From Cymbomonas tetramitiformis (lineage: Eukaryota > Chlorophyta > Pyramimonadophyceae > Pyramimonadales > Pyramimonadaceae): a DNA stretch of 64,000 nucleotides. The DNA lies in assembly GCA_001247695.2 (NCBI GenBank), contig LGRX02024700.1:1-64000 (forward strand). The letters are read 5' to 3'. Positions 35,238-46,818 of the stretch are shown here, in pieces. Position 1 is the first letter of the stretch, and each line of letters opens with the position of its first letter. Below the pieces are notes generated by a model. It had not been told where the DNA came from. It was given only the letters and a program-made list of their open reading frames with translations, and searched no databases. The position numbers and the translations under genes were made by a program.

Positions 35238-35266
<29 letters not shown>
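35238..35266. repeat. TTA microsatellite, about nine units
   Basis: An uninterrupted run of TTA/ATT follows GCGTAAATGTT. Short simple tails of this kind often mark the 3' end of LINEs, which fits the element upstream. Confidence 0.85.
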
Positions 35267-35269
35267 GCT

Positions 35270-38200
35270 CTTCACTATATATGTATGACACGGGTGCACC
35301 GTTGCACCCGTAGCGGGCATGCAAATTCTACTGAGAGTCGTCGGCATCCTTCATATATGGTATCGGTGGCATCGATCGCATGCAAATGCGCGGGTATTCT
35401 TGGCTAAAGTGTATGATCGAATATATGACATTGTTGATCGCCCACGATCTCACGAGTCCCATAAATAATTAACATGTACGACATGCATGGTGTGACTGGG
35501 TCATATATCGATTTATACAATACTGTCGCCACAGTCATATCGCGTCAGGGTCATCGTCATGTTAGATTCGAATAGCATATGACTGACGATCGATTCTTGT
35601 CGATTGTCATATGGTAGTAGTGAATCACATGTCTTAACATATCTCACGTAATAAATTCAACAGACCTCAACACGGCGCAATATCAGCGGCGGAACGAAAA
35701 CTGTGTACCGTTACCGGTTGTGGCTGCGACGATTGCTGGCGTAATTTTCAAGGATTTGGTGTTCGCAGATTTGCTACTACCGAGTTCTGGCTAGAAGACA
35801 CGCTTGGATTCGGGACGCGTGATGGTGGATGGAGTTGACCGTAGATCAATCACATCTGGCGGCACATTGCTGTTTTGTTAATCGGTTTTGGGGGATTGAC
35901 AAAACTCTTTTGCTGACAAACCGCACAGCCGCTGATTCAATGATTTGCCGATCGGTTTGTTTGCCGGTACTCTGTATTGACCTATATGAGTATTCCAAGA
36001 CTGCGGCCCTACCCTAGCTCTTGCAGCGAGAATTGTGGTCTGAATTTGGACTCGTGACATGGGTGCCCCTATCGCTATAATCTATCCACCCACGTTTTTA
36101 CCTCCAGCCAATGGCGCGTCTGGGTACGCCTTGGGAAGGCCTCACGAGTGGTCGCATTTCCCTTCGGCTCACTCTTTGCGCCGTGCCGGCTTCGCCGGTA
36201 CTCCGATTGGGATGCAGCCAATGCAGCCCTTAGGCTGGCAGACATGTATTGTGTGTGAGCAGGATGTATTTGCCAAGGTTAGAACCATGAATTCAAAAAC
36301 TTCTTAATGGAATTTCATTTGGTTAGGAACACCTTCGATCAAGTAAATTAAACACCTCTGAAACACTCACTATCAGCAAGCACCAACTTGAACCCCCGAA
36401 GTTGCTGATCCTTCACTTATCTTACAAGACAGTGTATGAAGCAAAAAGGCTGGCATAGATTAAACTGCTACTTTAGGATAAGGCAATTTCGTTACACGTT
36501 CACTGTAAACTTCGATCTTCTCCGAGGAAACTAAAGCCTTGCCCAGTCCACATAAGCATTGTGTTGTCGAGCACTGCTCCATCCTTCCGAAAGCTGCGGG
36601 AATCACCTTCAGAATGTGCACGCCACGGACGAGGAATAGGTGAGGTGGGTGACTTGAATAGTCAAGTCTTTCGAAGGGAAGACCAGGGAAGGAGCACGGG
36701 AGCTGCAGAAATTTGGTCAAGTGAGCGTCTTAGCTGCATGCTTGGAGGCTAGAGAAGGGGCAGGTGGAGTGCGGAAGAGGCAGGACGTGAGCTCACAGTG
36801 CAGCAGGCCCACACCTCAAACTACAAGCTTCCGTTGGAGGAGATCTGCATAGTGTATCCGCCTGTCAACAGGAGAGACACGATTGACAGCAAGCCTGAGG
36901 GCACGAACTGCACACGCGAAGCCATCCCCACCCCGCATGCTCAGCGGCACGTACAGAGTCCGCAGGTGGTCAGAATTGGTCACAGCGTTACGATGCATAA
37001 CGTGGGCAGTCGATGCACCTAGTTGTTTAGACTGCACTAAGGAAAAGTGCCCTCATCTCGGACCTGGGGAGTTTCTGATCGCAACAATCTTGCTGCCTCT
37101 GTCGCACTCTCCCAGGAGCAACCTCGTAGCGCGCTCCCATGAGCACCCTGGTTCCTTCGTCGCAGCTCCCAAGCTAGAACCTCGCCCGCGCCATCGCTCG
37201 CATGGAACAGCGCGACTTCTGCCTGGTCTCTCACAGGCGCGCCGACGAGAACCTCGCATGCCGCATCGTGAGCGCCCAATAAAAACCTTAGGCTGAAGGT
37301 CGCCAGCGTGACGACCCTCGGCCAGGAAGGGCTAACGCTCATATCCGGCTCGAGGAAAGTGCGATTTGAAAGCCCGCAGCCTGGGTGCAGTGCGATCCGG
37401 CGATGCATTTTGTTCCTCTCAGCTTTGCAGGACGGCGGCTTCCTAAGAGATCCCGGGTCGCGTGGACCTCGGGCTCTACAGGTTGAAAGTAACAGTTTGC
37501 CTGTTGCCTCGAAAGTACGACTCTCGGAGAGGTGGACTCCGTTGCGCCTTTGTGGGGGTTCAGCCGCCAGAGCTCTACACCCGGGCCACTGTCGAAGAAG
37601 AAGAGTGCTGTGTCCACAAGCTCAATTTGAGAGCTCCCTCACTGCCAGCTGGCACCAGAATCTCGGAGCAAGAATGGAAAACCAGCTGCGGTGAATGCTT
37701 GACGGGTGGTTGGCGCTCTGACGTGATGCTCGCGGTAATTGGGCGAGCGCTGTATTACTGGCGACGTATAGTAACACAAGGGAGAGAGCGGATCAGGGCT
37801 CCGAGATGGCATACCCGTCCGGTGCGCCAATACAAGGTACTACTCAGGATTAAGGTTCCGACAGAGGTCCCTGCATGGCATAGTTGGGAGACAGTCAGGA
37901 GTGCGGTGTCGAGCTTGAGCAACGTTGGAGGAACTGCAGATGCGAAGGGATGATGTGACGCCTCAACGCGAAGAACAGAGCACAAAGTAAGTGTTTCGAC
38001 ACTTCAGCAGGCCTATGTGTTTGTAAAAGGTCGCCCTCGCGTACCAAGCGCAAGTTGAAGTGCTAGCATCGGATTGGTGCCCATAATTACAGCGGCATAA
38101 GCTTGGACACTCCCCATCAGAAGGCCGCAAGCAAGTGATATTCTGCTTCGTTTTTTCAAGTACCCGGCAGCTCCACCCGCTGTTTACAACAGATACCGAC

Positions 38201-39770
38201 CCCGTCAACTTCCGAGATTCCGCGCAAGCAGGAGTAAACCTTAAGGATTCCTGCGGGTAACTCTGGTCGAAACCCTGAGTAAAACCCTGATATGGCACGA
38301 GATAATTAGGGTCGAAACGGCCCAAGCATCTTTTAATGAAGGTGATGTCCAGATCGTGCACAAAGTCTCCAAGCGTTTGCAGTGAAACACTTAGAAACAG
38401 GCGCAACGACTGCTCACCCACTAGGAGCACTGCATACGTTGCCGTAGTGAGCTGCACGAGCAGTCCACCTCGCTCTGGCTCTCCGAAGTTGCCGTCACCT
38501 CCACCACCGCCTCCACGACCTCCTCTACCTCTACCTCCACCTCCGGCCCCTGCTGCTCCATAACCCGACAAAGAGATGTGGTTTGAGCCTAATTTGGAAC
38601 GTCGAGCTGCTCTCCACGCCACTGAAAGGCCATACTGTGGCGTGTTTGACGTTCAGTTCACTTGGCAGCCAAACAGATTGAGGTGCACCGTGTGTTCACG
38701 CTCCCTCGAAACGACAAACAGATCCGATACTGGTGCGCGCGCGCCCGTTAGTGCGTGTGCATTCGCAGGTTCGAGCAAGTGTATACGATTACACGTGCAA
38801 TAGAATCGGTCGGTATGACGGAAGAAGGAGTGCGTTTTGAAAGCTCTGTTGTTCGGATGAGTTTGCTGTTCGTTTCTCTGAAGTGTTGTCGCCTTTGTAA
38901 ACGCGCAGCAGAAGAAGAAAGAAAAAAGCTTAAAGAGTTTTTATTTGTTTCACGTTTCTCATACGCGATACCGGTATCATGGGAAAGCTCACCGCCAGAG
39001 TATTCCCTTGCTGTCGTGTAGTTCCTCGTTCCGTAGCTTCTTGGAGTTTTGTAGTTCACGGGAGAGCCATAAAACTTTGAAGTCACCGAAGCTGTAGACT
39101 TAGACTTTTTCTCACGTGGAACTTGCACGGTCTTAGGTCCATATGGCTGAGGGCTTTGATACGGCTGAGGGCTTTGATATGGTTTAGGGCTTTGATAGGG
39201 CGGGTTGGAGTTTCTAATGTCCCTCTGGCGTGTGCTCAGGGACGTCGCAGACGTTTTCGCTCTATACTGATAGTGAAAAGATTTGGAAAACAACTTCGCA
39301 CATTCCAGCCTTTGGAGCGGGTGACGGCAGGGATATGGCATGGGACTTGCTGAAAGCAGGCCGATAGAGCGAGATGGGTTGTGAATACGTCCTGCGTTCA
39401 AATTTCACTTGCTAGGTCTTGCAGCATTTTGCGCATGGCGCACATGATTTGAGATCGGTTTCGCATGTATTGGAAGCGGCTTTCAGGACAATACATGTTT
39501 GTCGTTCACAAGAGCAGGCCAGGGCGATACACACTGAACACTCTCCGTCTCGTCTGACTCTCACAAGCTCTCGTTTTAATACAAACTTTTAGTATCCCTC
39601 TCTTTTCGTTTTGTTCGAGGTTCGTCTCGTCCCGTGCGCGCTCGCATGTTTAAATCGAAATGATAATGACTTAAATTAATTTACCCCGGGGAGCCAAATC
39701 GCCCCCGGCTACCATACAGGGTCAAGGGCAGTCCCTATCCTAAAAGTTCCCCCTGCTAGCACATACATGG
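35270..39770. other. No secure gene; two low-complexity minus-strand frames
   Basis: 35270-37900 shows only short frames. Minus-strand frames at 37963-38622 (glycine-rich N-terminus, residues 25-50) and 38748-39401 (Tyr-Gln-Ser-Pro repeats from a 21-bp DNA repeat near 39150-39200) could be exons of one gene. Neither has a domain I recognise. Confidence 0.4.
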
Positions 39771-40487
39771 AGAATCCGACTACGAGTCTATTGCGTATTC
39801 AATTAGTCGGGGGGTATTTAAAAAGTTTTTAGTCGCTGCTCATTTATTTAATGATTTTAGTCGCCGGTCATACTCGTGGACACTACAGTACAGTACTTTT
39901 ACACGCCGTCGAGTTTAAACTATTCAAGTCTAGGCATTTCCCGCCTGCGCAAACTGTCGTCCATTAGATTCGTGCACGTGGCGTGCATGCAGCAGTACAC
40001 ACCCGTTGCCACCGCAGATTGCGTACATACGTCATCGTCGCTGGGTACTTGTATGATGGTTGTAGGGCCGAAGAATGTCTTGTGACAATGTGAGACGAAT
40101 TCGCACTCAGATCAGATCAAAGCGTCACAAGTGCATCCATTCTGTTTCTCTCTACAAGCATGCGGTCCGGCATGAGACCCAAGAGTACCTTCATACTCAT
40201 ATTTCTCCTATGTTTAGAGCTCTTGCCCCGCTCGATTACTGCGGCGACTGTCACCCCCGATGAGGCCAAGAAGCAGAAGCTCCAGAGTGCTATGACGTCC
40301 TTCTTCTCTGCTCTTCGTCCTCCAGCAAATGTTTCCGACGAGTTTCTCGAATGTAATAATGCAAACGGGACGCAGTCTTTGGTGGTGTCTAATGACTCAC
40401 CGCCGAATACTTTGGCTTCTCGACCGCGTGCAGCATGCACCTTGAAGCGTAAACGTGGCCGTCCTGTGGGATGGCGCAAGCATCCTT

Positions 40488-40730
40488 TGCGAGGAAGACA
40501 GATTCGCTGTCCGGCTAAGCTCGCTAGGAATCAAACTGATAATCATATAACTTGTGTCTGGCCGAAGCTTTATGCTCTCGGAAACCCAGACAGTGAAACG
40601 ATGACTGTACTCCTGTACTGTACTACTGTACAGTACAGTGCTAGGATGTCACGGACACGAGACGGAAGCAGGGTCAGGCTAGGGGCTAGTCAGAGCCCAT
40701 AATAACTAAGCCTAAACCCGAAGTCCAGCA
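40488..40730 (-). repeat. LTR of outer element (3' LTR in element sense)
   Basis: 243 bp, TGCTGGACTTCGGG to TTCCTCGCA on the minus strand. It contains nested CTGTAC/GTACAG words (40602-40638) that can pair. Confidence 0.93.
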
Positions 40731-40918
40731 CACCACCCGTGGGTGTGACTACCTAGCAAGGCAGGTACAGGATATACAACCACGAGATAATAAACAAACA
40801 CCTAGTACGTGCAACTCGGTGGAAACTGATCACTTCTAGCTGGGTGCCGGGGTCTTGACCCGGTCATCCCACTACTGGGCTAAAGCTAATCAAGCTGCCA
40901 GGACAATTGAAAAGAAAC

Positions 40919-43090
40919 TCAGCCACTTTGAAGCTGGTCAGTAGAGCCGAGTTCAGCGGTTGGGATGTGAATGCAGAGTAATCCCGAAGTGAATTGTAAG
41001 CTGTCCGTTCGAAATCGAGCACCACCAGGCCCAAGTGGGCAAGGTGGATCCACAGCAGAAAGTAAAGCAACTGAAGAACTTAATTGAGCAGGATCCCACG
41101 GCGGTTTGAGCATTGAAGAGGAACACAGAAGAACTCGATCATCTGGCGGCCAATCACGGATGTCCGTAGCACCAAGCGGTGAAACCGAAGCAAAGAGATC
41201 TCCAGTAGACCGACGGACGGTGGCTCCGGGCTCAACCAGGCCCCTGTCACCACCGCCCACGGCAACCAAAGACGCCGTAGCACTGGCTAGCAGAGAACAA
41301 CAGAGCATCGAGGACATCAATGCACACCGGAGAAAACTCGGCGGAGCCCGTGGACGGCACATCGGAGCTGCTAGTGGCGATGCCCCCCTGTCAGAGTCAT
41401 GCTCAAGAGTGCCGAAGGAGCCAAAAGTCACTTGCTGCCCGCCGTCAGAGTCATTGTCAGATCCTTGGTCGTTGTCAGAGCCTTCAGAGCCAACGTCAGA
41501 AGTCTCGATCCTCATGCCAGCAAACAGCGGAGCCGGCGCAGAGTCGCCAAGCTGGAGTGATGGGACAGAGCCAGGCAAGCCGAGAGAGCCAGGGACAGCC
41601 ACTGGTGGGTCATGAGCCGTAGGCACACCACCTGCCACGAGTGCAGAGGGATCCCGAACCGCAGGCGGTGGCGGAATCGAGCCCCGTGCACCCGAGTGGA
41701 ATGTGGCCAGACCAAATTGAGCCATGCCGCCATCGTCAGCTGCCGCATCCTGAGCGGAAGCCGCCGCATCCTGAAAGTGCCTCAGAGATGTGGGCTCAGC
41801 CGGCACAAAGGAATGCGCCGACAGCTCGACCACCTCCGGGCGACCCTCCATCGTGCAGCGTGACTCGAAGGCGTGCTCATCCCCCGCGTCATAGAAACGC
41901 TGGAAACGAACAGCCAGACACTCAGTCTCGTAGTCTTCAACTGCACCACAATAGTGGGCAGAGTGAAGACCGCCGTTGGGGCACTCAGCATGCCAGTGCT
42001 TCAAACCACTTTGTGCACACACCGCATTCTTGCAGTGGGGCACGAAGGCACCACTCTTCTTGTCAAATGAGACAGGAGGAGCGGTGCCAAGTGGCCGAAC
42101 ACCAGGACGATGATGCTTGGCAGAGCGGGGAAGGTGCTTGCCCGCAGGCGGTGGCCCTTCCCGCTTCTGCCGCTTCAGGTCACGAATGTCCTGTTGCATG
42201 CGCTCCAGCTGCTTCTGCAGACTGGACAACGCCGCAGCCAGGTCAGACGCGCCATCGCCAAATGACAGGGCAGAGACAGGGGCGTCAGAGACTTTCAGGC
42301 CGTGGCGGAACTGCTCCCGCACACGAGCCTGAATAGTCAAAAGAGACACGCCTTGCCGCTGGTCAGCCCGAGCCAAGGAATTAGCCAAGTCACGATACAG
42401 CCACGAATCGCCGAGAGCCTTCAGAAACTGCCGCTTCACCGCGTCCTCTGGCAAGTTGTGGGAACGTTGAACGTCCCTCAACAGGCCATTGAACTCGCGG
42501 ATGCCACGGTCAGGATCTTTGCTGCTGGGGATGCGGACCGCCAGCAGCAACTCAAAAGAGTCAAAGGGTTCCGAGCGTTCCTGGAGCATGCGCACCACCT
42601 CAAGGGCAGCGCGCTTGCCATCTCCAGGAACGTCGGACCCAGAGGCCTCAAGCCAGTCACGAGCAGGTGAGCCAGGGCGAGCCAGAAAGGTCAGAGCCGA
42701 GAGCAGCAACTCGTTGGCTTCATGCCTAGCCTCAACTGCCATGTCAGTCAAGTCAAACAGGGGAGCAAACGCCGATGATTGGAGCACGAACTGCGTGCGC
42801 AATTCATGCATCAATTGTGAAAAAATGTCCACTGCATCTGCCTCTGTCCCTGCAAAGCGCTCCGATTTGTCTCCCAGAATTTTAGTGGCAACGGTCTTGG
42901 CAACCTTTCTGTCGAAATTTTCCCGAGCAAGCCGCTGACATTTCTCAAGAACCTCCTTCGCGGCTGCGCTGGTCGGAGTTGGCAGCTGCGGCGTGTGCGG
43001 TGTCGCAGCGTGCTGCGCACCAACGTCATCAAAAATTGTTTCTAATCTACGGACGCGAGACCGCGTCACTCTATTTGCCGTGGTAACCAT
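40919..43090 (-). CDS. Gag-like protein with zinc finger and C-terminal membrane segment
   Basis: 723 codons from ATG at 43090. Residues 60-280 form a helix-rich gag-like body with ILGDKSERFAGTEAD and LRTQF, shared in pattern with the inner element's protein. A coiled region near 285-310 and a basic stretch follow. C-x4-C-x7-H-x4-C (CKNAVCAQSGLKHWHAEC) lies near 355-375, a variant zinc knuckle that would bind the RNA genome. The last third is acidic (SDNDQGSDNDSDGG), then comes a hydrophobic stretch near 597-620 (LMSSMLCCSLLASATASL) long enough to cross a membrane. There is no protease or polymerase. The frame is intact. A membrane-anchored gag or an envelope-like tail are both possible. Confidence 0.65.
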   Translation of the reverse strand: MVTTANRVTRSRVRRLETIFDDVGAQHAATPHTPQLPTPTSAAAKEVLEKCQRLARENFDRKVAKTVATKILGDKSERFAGTEADAVDIFSQLMHELRTQFVLQSSAFAPLFDLTDMAVEARHEANELLLSALTFLARPGSPARDWLEASGSDVPGDGKRAALEVVRMLQERSEPFDSFELLLAVRIPSSKDPDRGIREFNGLLRDVQRSHNLPEDAVKRQFLKALGDSWLYRDLANSLARADQRQGVSLLTIQARVREQFRHGLKVSDAPVSALSFGDGASDLAAALSSLQKQLERMQQDIRDLKRQKREGPPPAGKHLPRSAKHHRPGVRPLGTAPPVSFDKKSGAFVPHCKNAVCAQSGLKHWHAECPNGGLHSAHYCGAVEDYETECLAVRFQRFYDAGDEHAFESRCTMEGRPEVVELSAHSFVPAEPTSLRHFQDAAASAQDAAADDGGMAQFGLATFHSGARGSIPPPPAVRDPSALVAGGVPTAHDPPVAVPGSLGLPGSVPSLQLGDSAPAPLFAGMRIETSDVGSEGSDNDQGSDNDSDGGQQVTFGSFGTLEHDSDRGASPLAAPMCRPRAPPSFLRCALMSSMLCCSLLASATASLVAVGGGDRGLVEPGATVRRSTGDLFASVSPLGATDIRDWPPDDRVLLCSSSMLKPPWDPAQLSSSVALLSAVDPPCPLGPGGARFRTDSLQFTSGLLCIHIPTAELGSTDQLQSG

Positions 43091-43318
43091 GATGGAGAGA
43101 CAGGGGAGAAGGTTGAGCTAAACAGGGAGATGGCGTAAGATCTCCTACAGCGGCCAGATGTTTTGTAGAAGTCTCAGCGGAATCAGATCGAAACTCACAG
43201 GTCGTGAGCGGAACAACGAGAGCGGCCAAAATAAGTTACGTGTGGAACGACCTCGCCGGAGCCAGCGGCGCACGAAACAAATCAACTCTTCTTGCGACGA
43301 TACTGCCGTAAAAAAAAC

Positions 43319-43573
43319 TACCGGAATATCCTAGTTCACTAGATATCAGAGGGTTCCGAACTGTGTGGATAAACTGTGATAAGATAATAAACCCTAAGCT
43401 AGATATACCCGGAACGGTCTCGCAACGGTCTCGGATACTAGCCTACCTGTGACACAGCGTGTGTCACAGCACGAACCTATAGATCAGTCAGCGGTCCAGT
43501 GTTGGTCCTAGGGGTCTGTCATAGGGGCCTGCACCGGGACTCCCAGTCAGGGCTGCCTATACAGATTCCAGCA
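43319..43573 (-). repeat. LTR of inner element (3' LTR in element sense)
   Basis: 255 bp. It contains a perfect hairpin, CTGTGACACA-GCG-TGTGTCACAG, at 43447-43469, repeated in the partner LTR at 46948-46970. Confidence 0.93.
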
Positions 43574-43901
43574 CACCACCCCAGCACTGTGGGTGGTGAC
43601 TGTCTAGGAGAGTCAGAATGTTAAGATAAGTTAGGGTAGGAGCTAGGGTGACAAACCTAACTGCTAATTCAACTGTGCAATTCTGATACACAAATTGAAA
43701 CCCTCTAGCCGGCACAAGTGCAGAAACTTACAGGCATATAGGTCCTGCCAAACTACTGAAAGGCACTGTGTCAGCAAGTCAGATTGAAGAGTTCAAAGTT
43801 GTCAAAGCAAAAGCATAAACCAGATTGAAGACCGTGTTGAGGTCAAAGTACATCTCAGCACACCACCATGAAAGTGGTGTACTGCCAGAACCAGAAGTAA
43901 A

Positions 43902-46418
43902 CTACTCGGGGTCAATGGCCAGAGGAGCACCGGCACCACAACGAGCCCTGTAGTAGTCCCCAGTAGCACGGCGGAGTAGTACAGGGCTGCCAAAGTGCAA
44001 GGTGTCGGTCACCGAGAAATCATTCGCCAGAGAATTTGACGGAGTCGGTGTTGTTGATCCGTCGATCACGGGAGGCTGCACCGCACCGGGGTGCTGCCAA
44101 GTGCTGCCCGAAGGTGGCGCCTCGTCATCCGAAGACGATGCCGGCGACAACGGAGGACCGCCCTCAAATAAGATGCCAGGTGGCGGCGGTCCGGGATTCC
44201 ACGGCACCGGAGCCATGTAGAGGCCCTGCCGCCGCTGCACCCGCCGGTGGCGACGAGGCGGGATGGCACATGGCACCGTGTCAAGCGGTGACTCCTCGCT
44301 CCTGCACAGCACAGGCTGCAGCGCAGCCCGACCCGATACCTGCACAGGGTCGACGTCGTTGGCCACCGTGTAGGTGGCTGCTCCTACTCCCATGACAGAG
44401 ATCAAGAGAATGAAAGAGAGAAGGAAGGGCATCCCCCACAAGCCCGCGTGGGCGGGGAAGCCCCACGGAGGCTTTCCACAGCCGTAGCTGCGGGGAGCAC
44501 CCTCACGCCAATCCTCCAGAGCACCACCAGAGTGAGGTGCCTGGGCTGCGGGCGTCGACGAGTGATTAGCCGAGATGGCCGAGGCCCGCGGCTTAACGAC
44601 GAAGCTGCCGTCAGCGAGGTCCTCGTAATCGTCCGTGTCGTACCCCGTGAGATCAACCTGTCCGATGGCGGCGTGGTTCACGGTCTGAACGAACCCAGCG
44701 AACTCACCGTCCGCGTCCGCTGTGGTGGTCACCCGCGCCGATTGAAGTGGCGCGGGCTTCACATCTCCTCCCTGCGAGACAGGCATAGCAGGGGCCGGCA
44801 CGGCGGATGCCGATGCCGCCGCACCACCTGCCGGAACCTGCTCCTCCGGTGTGGCCACCGCTGCGGCGGGTACGCACACCAGAGCCGAAGCCCCCTTGCC
44901 GTCACCGGCAGGAGGCGGGAAAGATGCGTGAGTGTAATGCACCTGTGGGTTGGCCGCGGAGTGAACCTCCGCGGCAAGATCGTCGAGCCTGCGGAGAATG
45001 TCGTCCCCCTCGGAATCCGGCTGCTGCTCCACGGTGAAGCCGTAGGCGGACACGTCAATGCCGCCCACCGCTCCCGCAGAAAGCACCGCGGGCGGCCCGT
45101 ACGCGGCTGCCGCACGCGCGAAGGACTCCGCTCCGTCATCCGCCGCCTGCTGGAACAACGCACACATGGCGAGTGCGTGCACCCCCTCTGCGTCCTCCTC
45201 GTCGATGGGAACGCAAAATGCCGCGGCAGAGGTGGGCGGGTGTTGGCGCCCGCCCAACGGGCAGTCGCGGTAGAAGTGATACGCCTCACCTTTCCCCGCC
45301 TTCTTGCACCTACCGCAGAACGGCCTTGCCCGTTGATCGTCACGGTCGAATCCCACCGGTGGGGCCTTGTGGGTCCCCACACGGAATCCTCGCGGCTGCT
45401 GCCCCCGCTGCTGCTGCTGCCGCTGCTGCACCCGCTCCCGTTGTTGACGCACAACCGGAGCGGCCTCACCCCGCTGCCGCTGTACGAGCTCCGTCAGCTC
45501 CGTGATCTTCTGGAGCAGCGCATCGTACTCACTGCTGGAGAGGTGTGCGGAGACCCCGCCCGCACCAGAAGCTGCCTTCCCCCCGTCCGTCTGCGCCCAA
45601 GACTGATAAATCTCGACCACCAAGGAGCGAAGAGAAGCAAGGGACACGTGGGACAGGTCGGCAGCCATGGGATAGCGGACCTTTACCGCCGCGTAAAACA
45701 CGGGGTCGAGGCGGGTGTAGAGAGACAATTTTCGTGTTGCCTCGGTCGGAGTCCAGTCTGAAGTCCTGTTATCCCGCACCAAACGCTGTTCCTTAGCCAA
45801 AATCGGCTGCGGGTCAACGTTTGCGGGATAACGTAAAGCCGCATGCTCCTCCTGCTGCGATTCCCGCAGCGCCACTGGTACAGAGCCCTTGATGATGTCG
45901 ACAAGAGCACGCCGTCCATCTCGGTCAGTCGAAGAATCCGTACCAGTGAGCCAGACGTAGGCGTTGCTGTGCTTCTCCACCACGAGAGCCAGAACGTCGT
46001 ACAAGAGGCCATTCACCTTGTTGACCACTGGAGCCAGAGGGTCGTCGAGGTCAAAGGCACACAGTTCCAGCCCGGCCGACTGAAACTCCGTACGCAGCTG
46101 CACCACCAGGTCGGACAGAAGGCCAGCGTCGTCCGTACCGCGGAAATGATGTTTCTTGTCACCAAGAATATCCTCACGGATACTCTTGGCCCAAGCTCGA
46201 TGGAGACGCGCCTTGTAGATCTCGTCCGCCAACTTGGATTGCTCCTGCAAGTAACGTCTGACGGCCACGTCCGCGTCTTCGTTCGATGCAGGGTTGGGGG
46301 TAGGAACTGAAGGCGTAGCTGCCGTCGGCGTGTTCCGTACCCCGTCGATCAACCTCAGAGAGGCGTCGATGTCGCTGTCCCTCGTGAGGGACTTCTTGGA
46401 TCTCGTTGTGATTCCCAT
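43902..46418 (-). CDS. Second gag-like protein with zinc finger and C-terminal membrane segment
   Basis: I chose ATG at 46418 (MGITTRSKKSLTRD), which aligns with the basic start of the outer protein; an ATG at 46667 would add 83 residues. About 839 codons. ILGDKKHHFRGTDDAGLL and LRTEF near residues 85-110 match the outer protein. A Gln-rich basic stretch precedes C-x2-C-x9-H-x4-C (CGRCKKAGKGEAYHFYRDC) at about residues 363-390, a zinc-knuckle variant. The C-terminal part is acidic, then strongly hydrophobic (GMPFLLSFILLISVMGVGAA, genomic about 44380-44440), then about 150 Pro-rich residues. No enzyme domains. The frame is intact, as expected for a young insertion. A long plus-strand frame opposite is composition only. 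Confidence 0.66.
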   Translation of the reverse strand: MGITTRSKKSLTRDSDIDASLRLIDGVRNTPTAATPSVPTPNPASNEDADVAVRRYLQEQSKLADEIYKARLHRAWAKSIREDILGDKKHHFRGTDDAGLLSDLVVQLRTEFQSAGLELCAFDLDDPLAPVVNKVNGLLYDVLALVVEKHSNAYVWLTGTDSSTDRDGRRALVDIIKGSVPVALRESQQEEHAALRYPANVDPQPILAKEQRLVRDNRTSDWTPTEATRKLSLYTRLDPVFYAAVKVRYPMAADLSHVSLASLRSLVVEIYQSWAQTDGGKAASGAGGVSAHLSSSEYDALLQKITELTELVQRQRGEAAPVVRQQRERVQQRQQQQRGQQPRGFRVGTHKAPPVGFDRDDQRARPFCGRCKKAGKGEAYHFYRDCPLGGRQHPPTSAAAFCVPIDEEDAEGVHALAMCALFQQAADDGAESFARAAAAYGPPAVLSAGAVGGIDVSAYGFTVEQQPDSEGDDILRRLDDLAAEVHSAANPQVHYTHASFPPPAGDGKGASALVCVPAAAVATPEEQVPAGGAAASASAVPAPAMPVSQGGDVKPAPLQSARVTTTADADGEFAGFVQTVNHAAIGQVDLTGYDTDDYEDLADGSFVVKPRASAISANHSSTPAAQAPHSGGALEDWREGAPRSYGCGKPPWGFPAHAGLWGMPFLLSFILLISVMGVGAATYTVANDVDPVQVSGRAALQPVLCRSEESPLDTVPCAIPPRRHRRVQRRQGLYMAPVPWNPGPPPPGILFEGGPPLSPASSSDDEAPPSGSTWQHPGAVQPPVIDGSTTPTPSNSLANDFSVTDTLHFGSPVLLRRATGDYYRARCGAGAPLAIDPE

Positions 46419-46818
46419 CTCTAGATAAGCCTGAGGGGAGGCGGTACGCTGCAGCACGTTTGGGTAGGGCCGCGGAGAAAATGCGACGTCACGGACACGG
46501 AACGAACGGTCGGGCCATGCTAGCGAGGGGCGAAGGAAGATGTCGTCGAAGTCAAAGGTGCTTAAGTCACCAGCCCAAAACACGGCAGCAGGCGGGATCA
46601 GAGCGAGCAGAGAACCGCGAATAGTGAACATTGCGACGACGAAACCCAATCCAAGCCGGCACCCCATAGCTGCGGCTCAAGTCGCTCACCGCAAGCCGCT
46701 CATCTCAAAATCTCCACTAATGCCCAAACGTGCAAACGCGCACCACCTCTCCGAGCGGCCGTTTAGCCAATCATGGCCAAACTAGCAAGTGGAATAAAGC
46801 GTGGATGGGGCCACGACC

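Larger units (their letters stand above)
31050..35266 (+). mobile_element. 5'-truncated LINE-type retroelement with extra methyltransferase-like module
   Basis: Directly after the 152-bp array a run of frames gives, in order, the C-terminal part of a reverse transcriptase, RNase H, a CCHC finger and then an adenine-methyltransferase-like region. The order is colinear on one strand, but the frame changes at about 31700, 32925, 33320, 33890 and 33975, mostly at A or T runs. No catalytic RT palm is present, so the copy is truncated at its 5' end, as LINEs often are. A TTA microsatellite at 35238-35266 may be its 3' tail. The right boundary is inferred. Confidence 0.55.

Noticed and set aside
37963..39401. 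A glycine-rich and Tyr-Pro-rich protein gene on the minus strand
   Set aside because: Low complexity from DNA repeats, no clear start or splice sites; kept only as a note in the region entry.
44448..45761. A 437-codon plus-strand frame
   Set aside because: It is antisense to the inner gag-like gene and Arg/Cys-rich from GC composition; the minus strand has the zinc knuckle.
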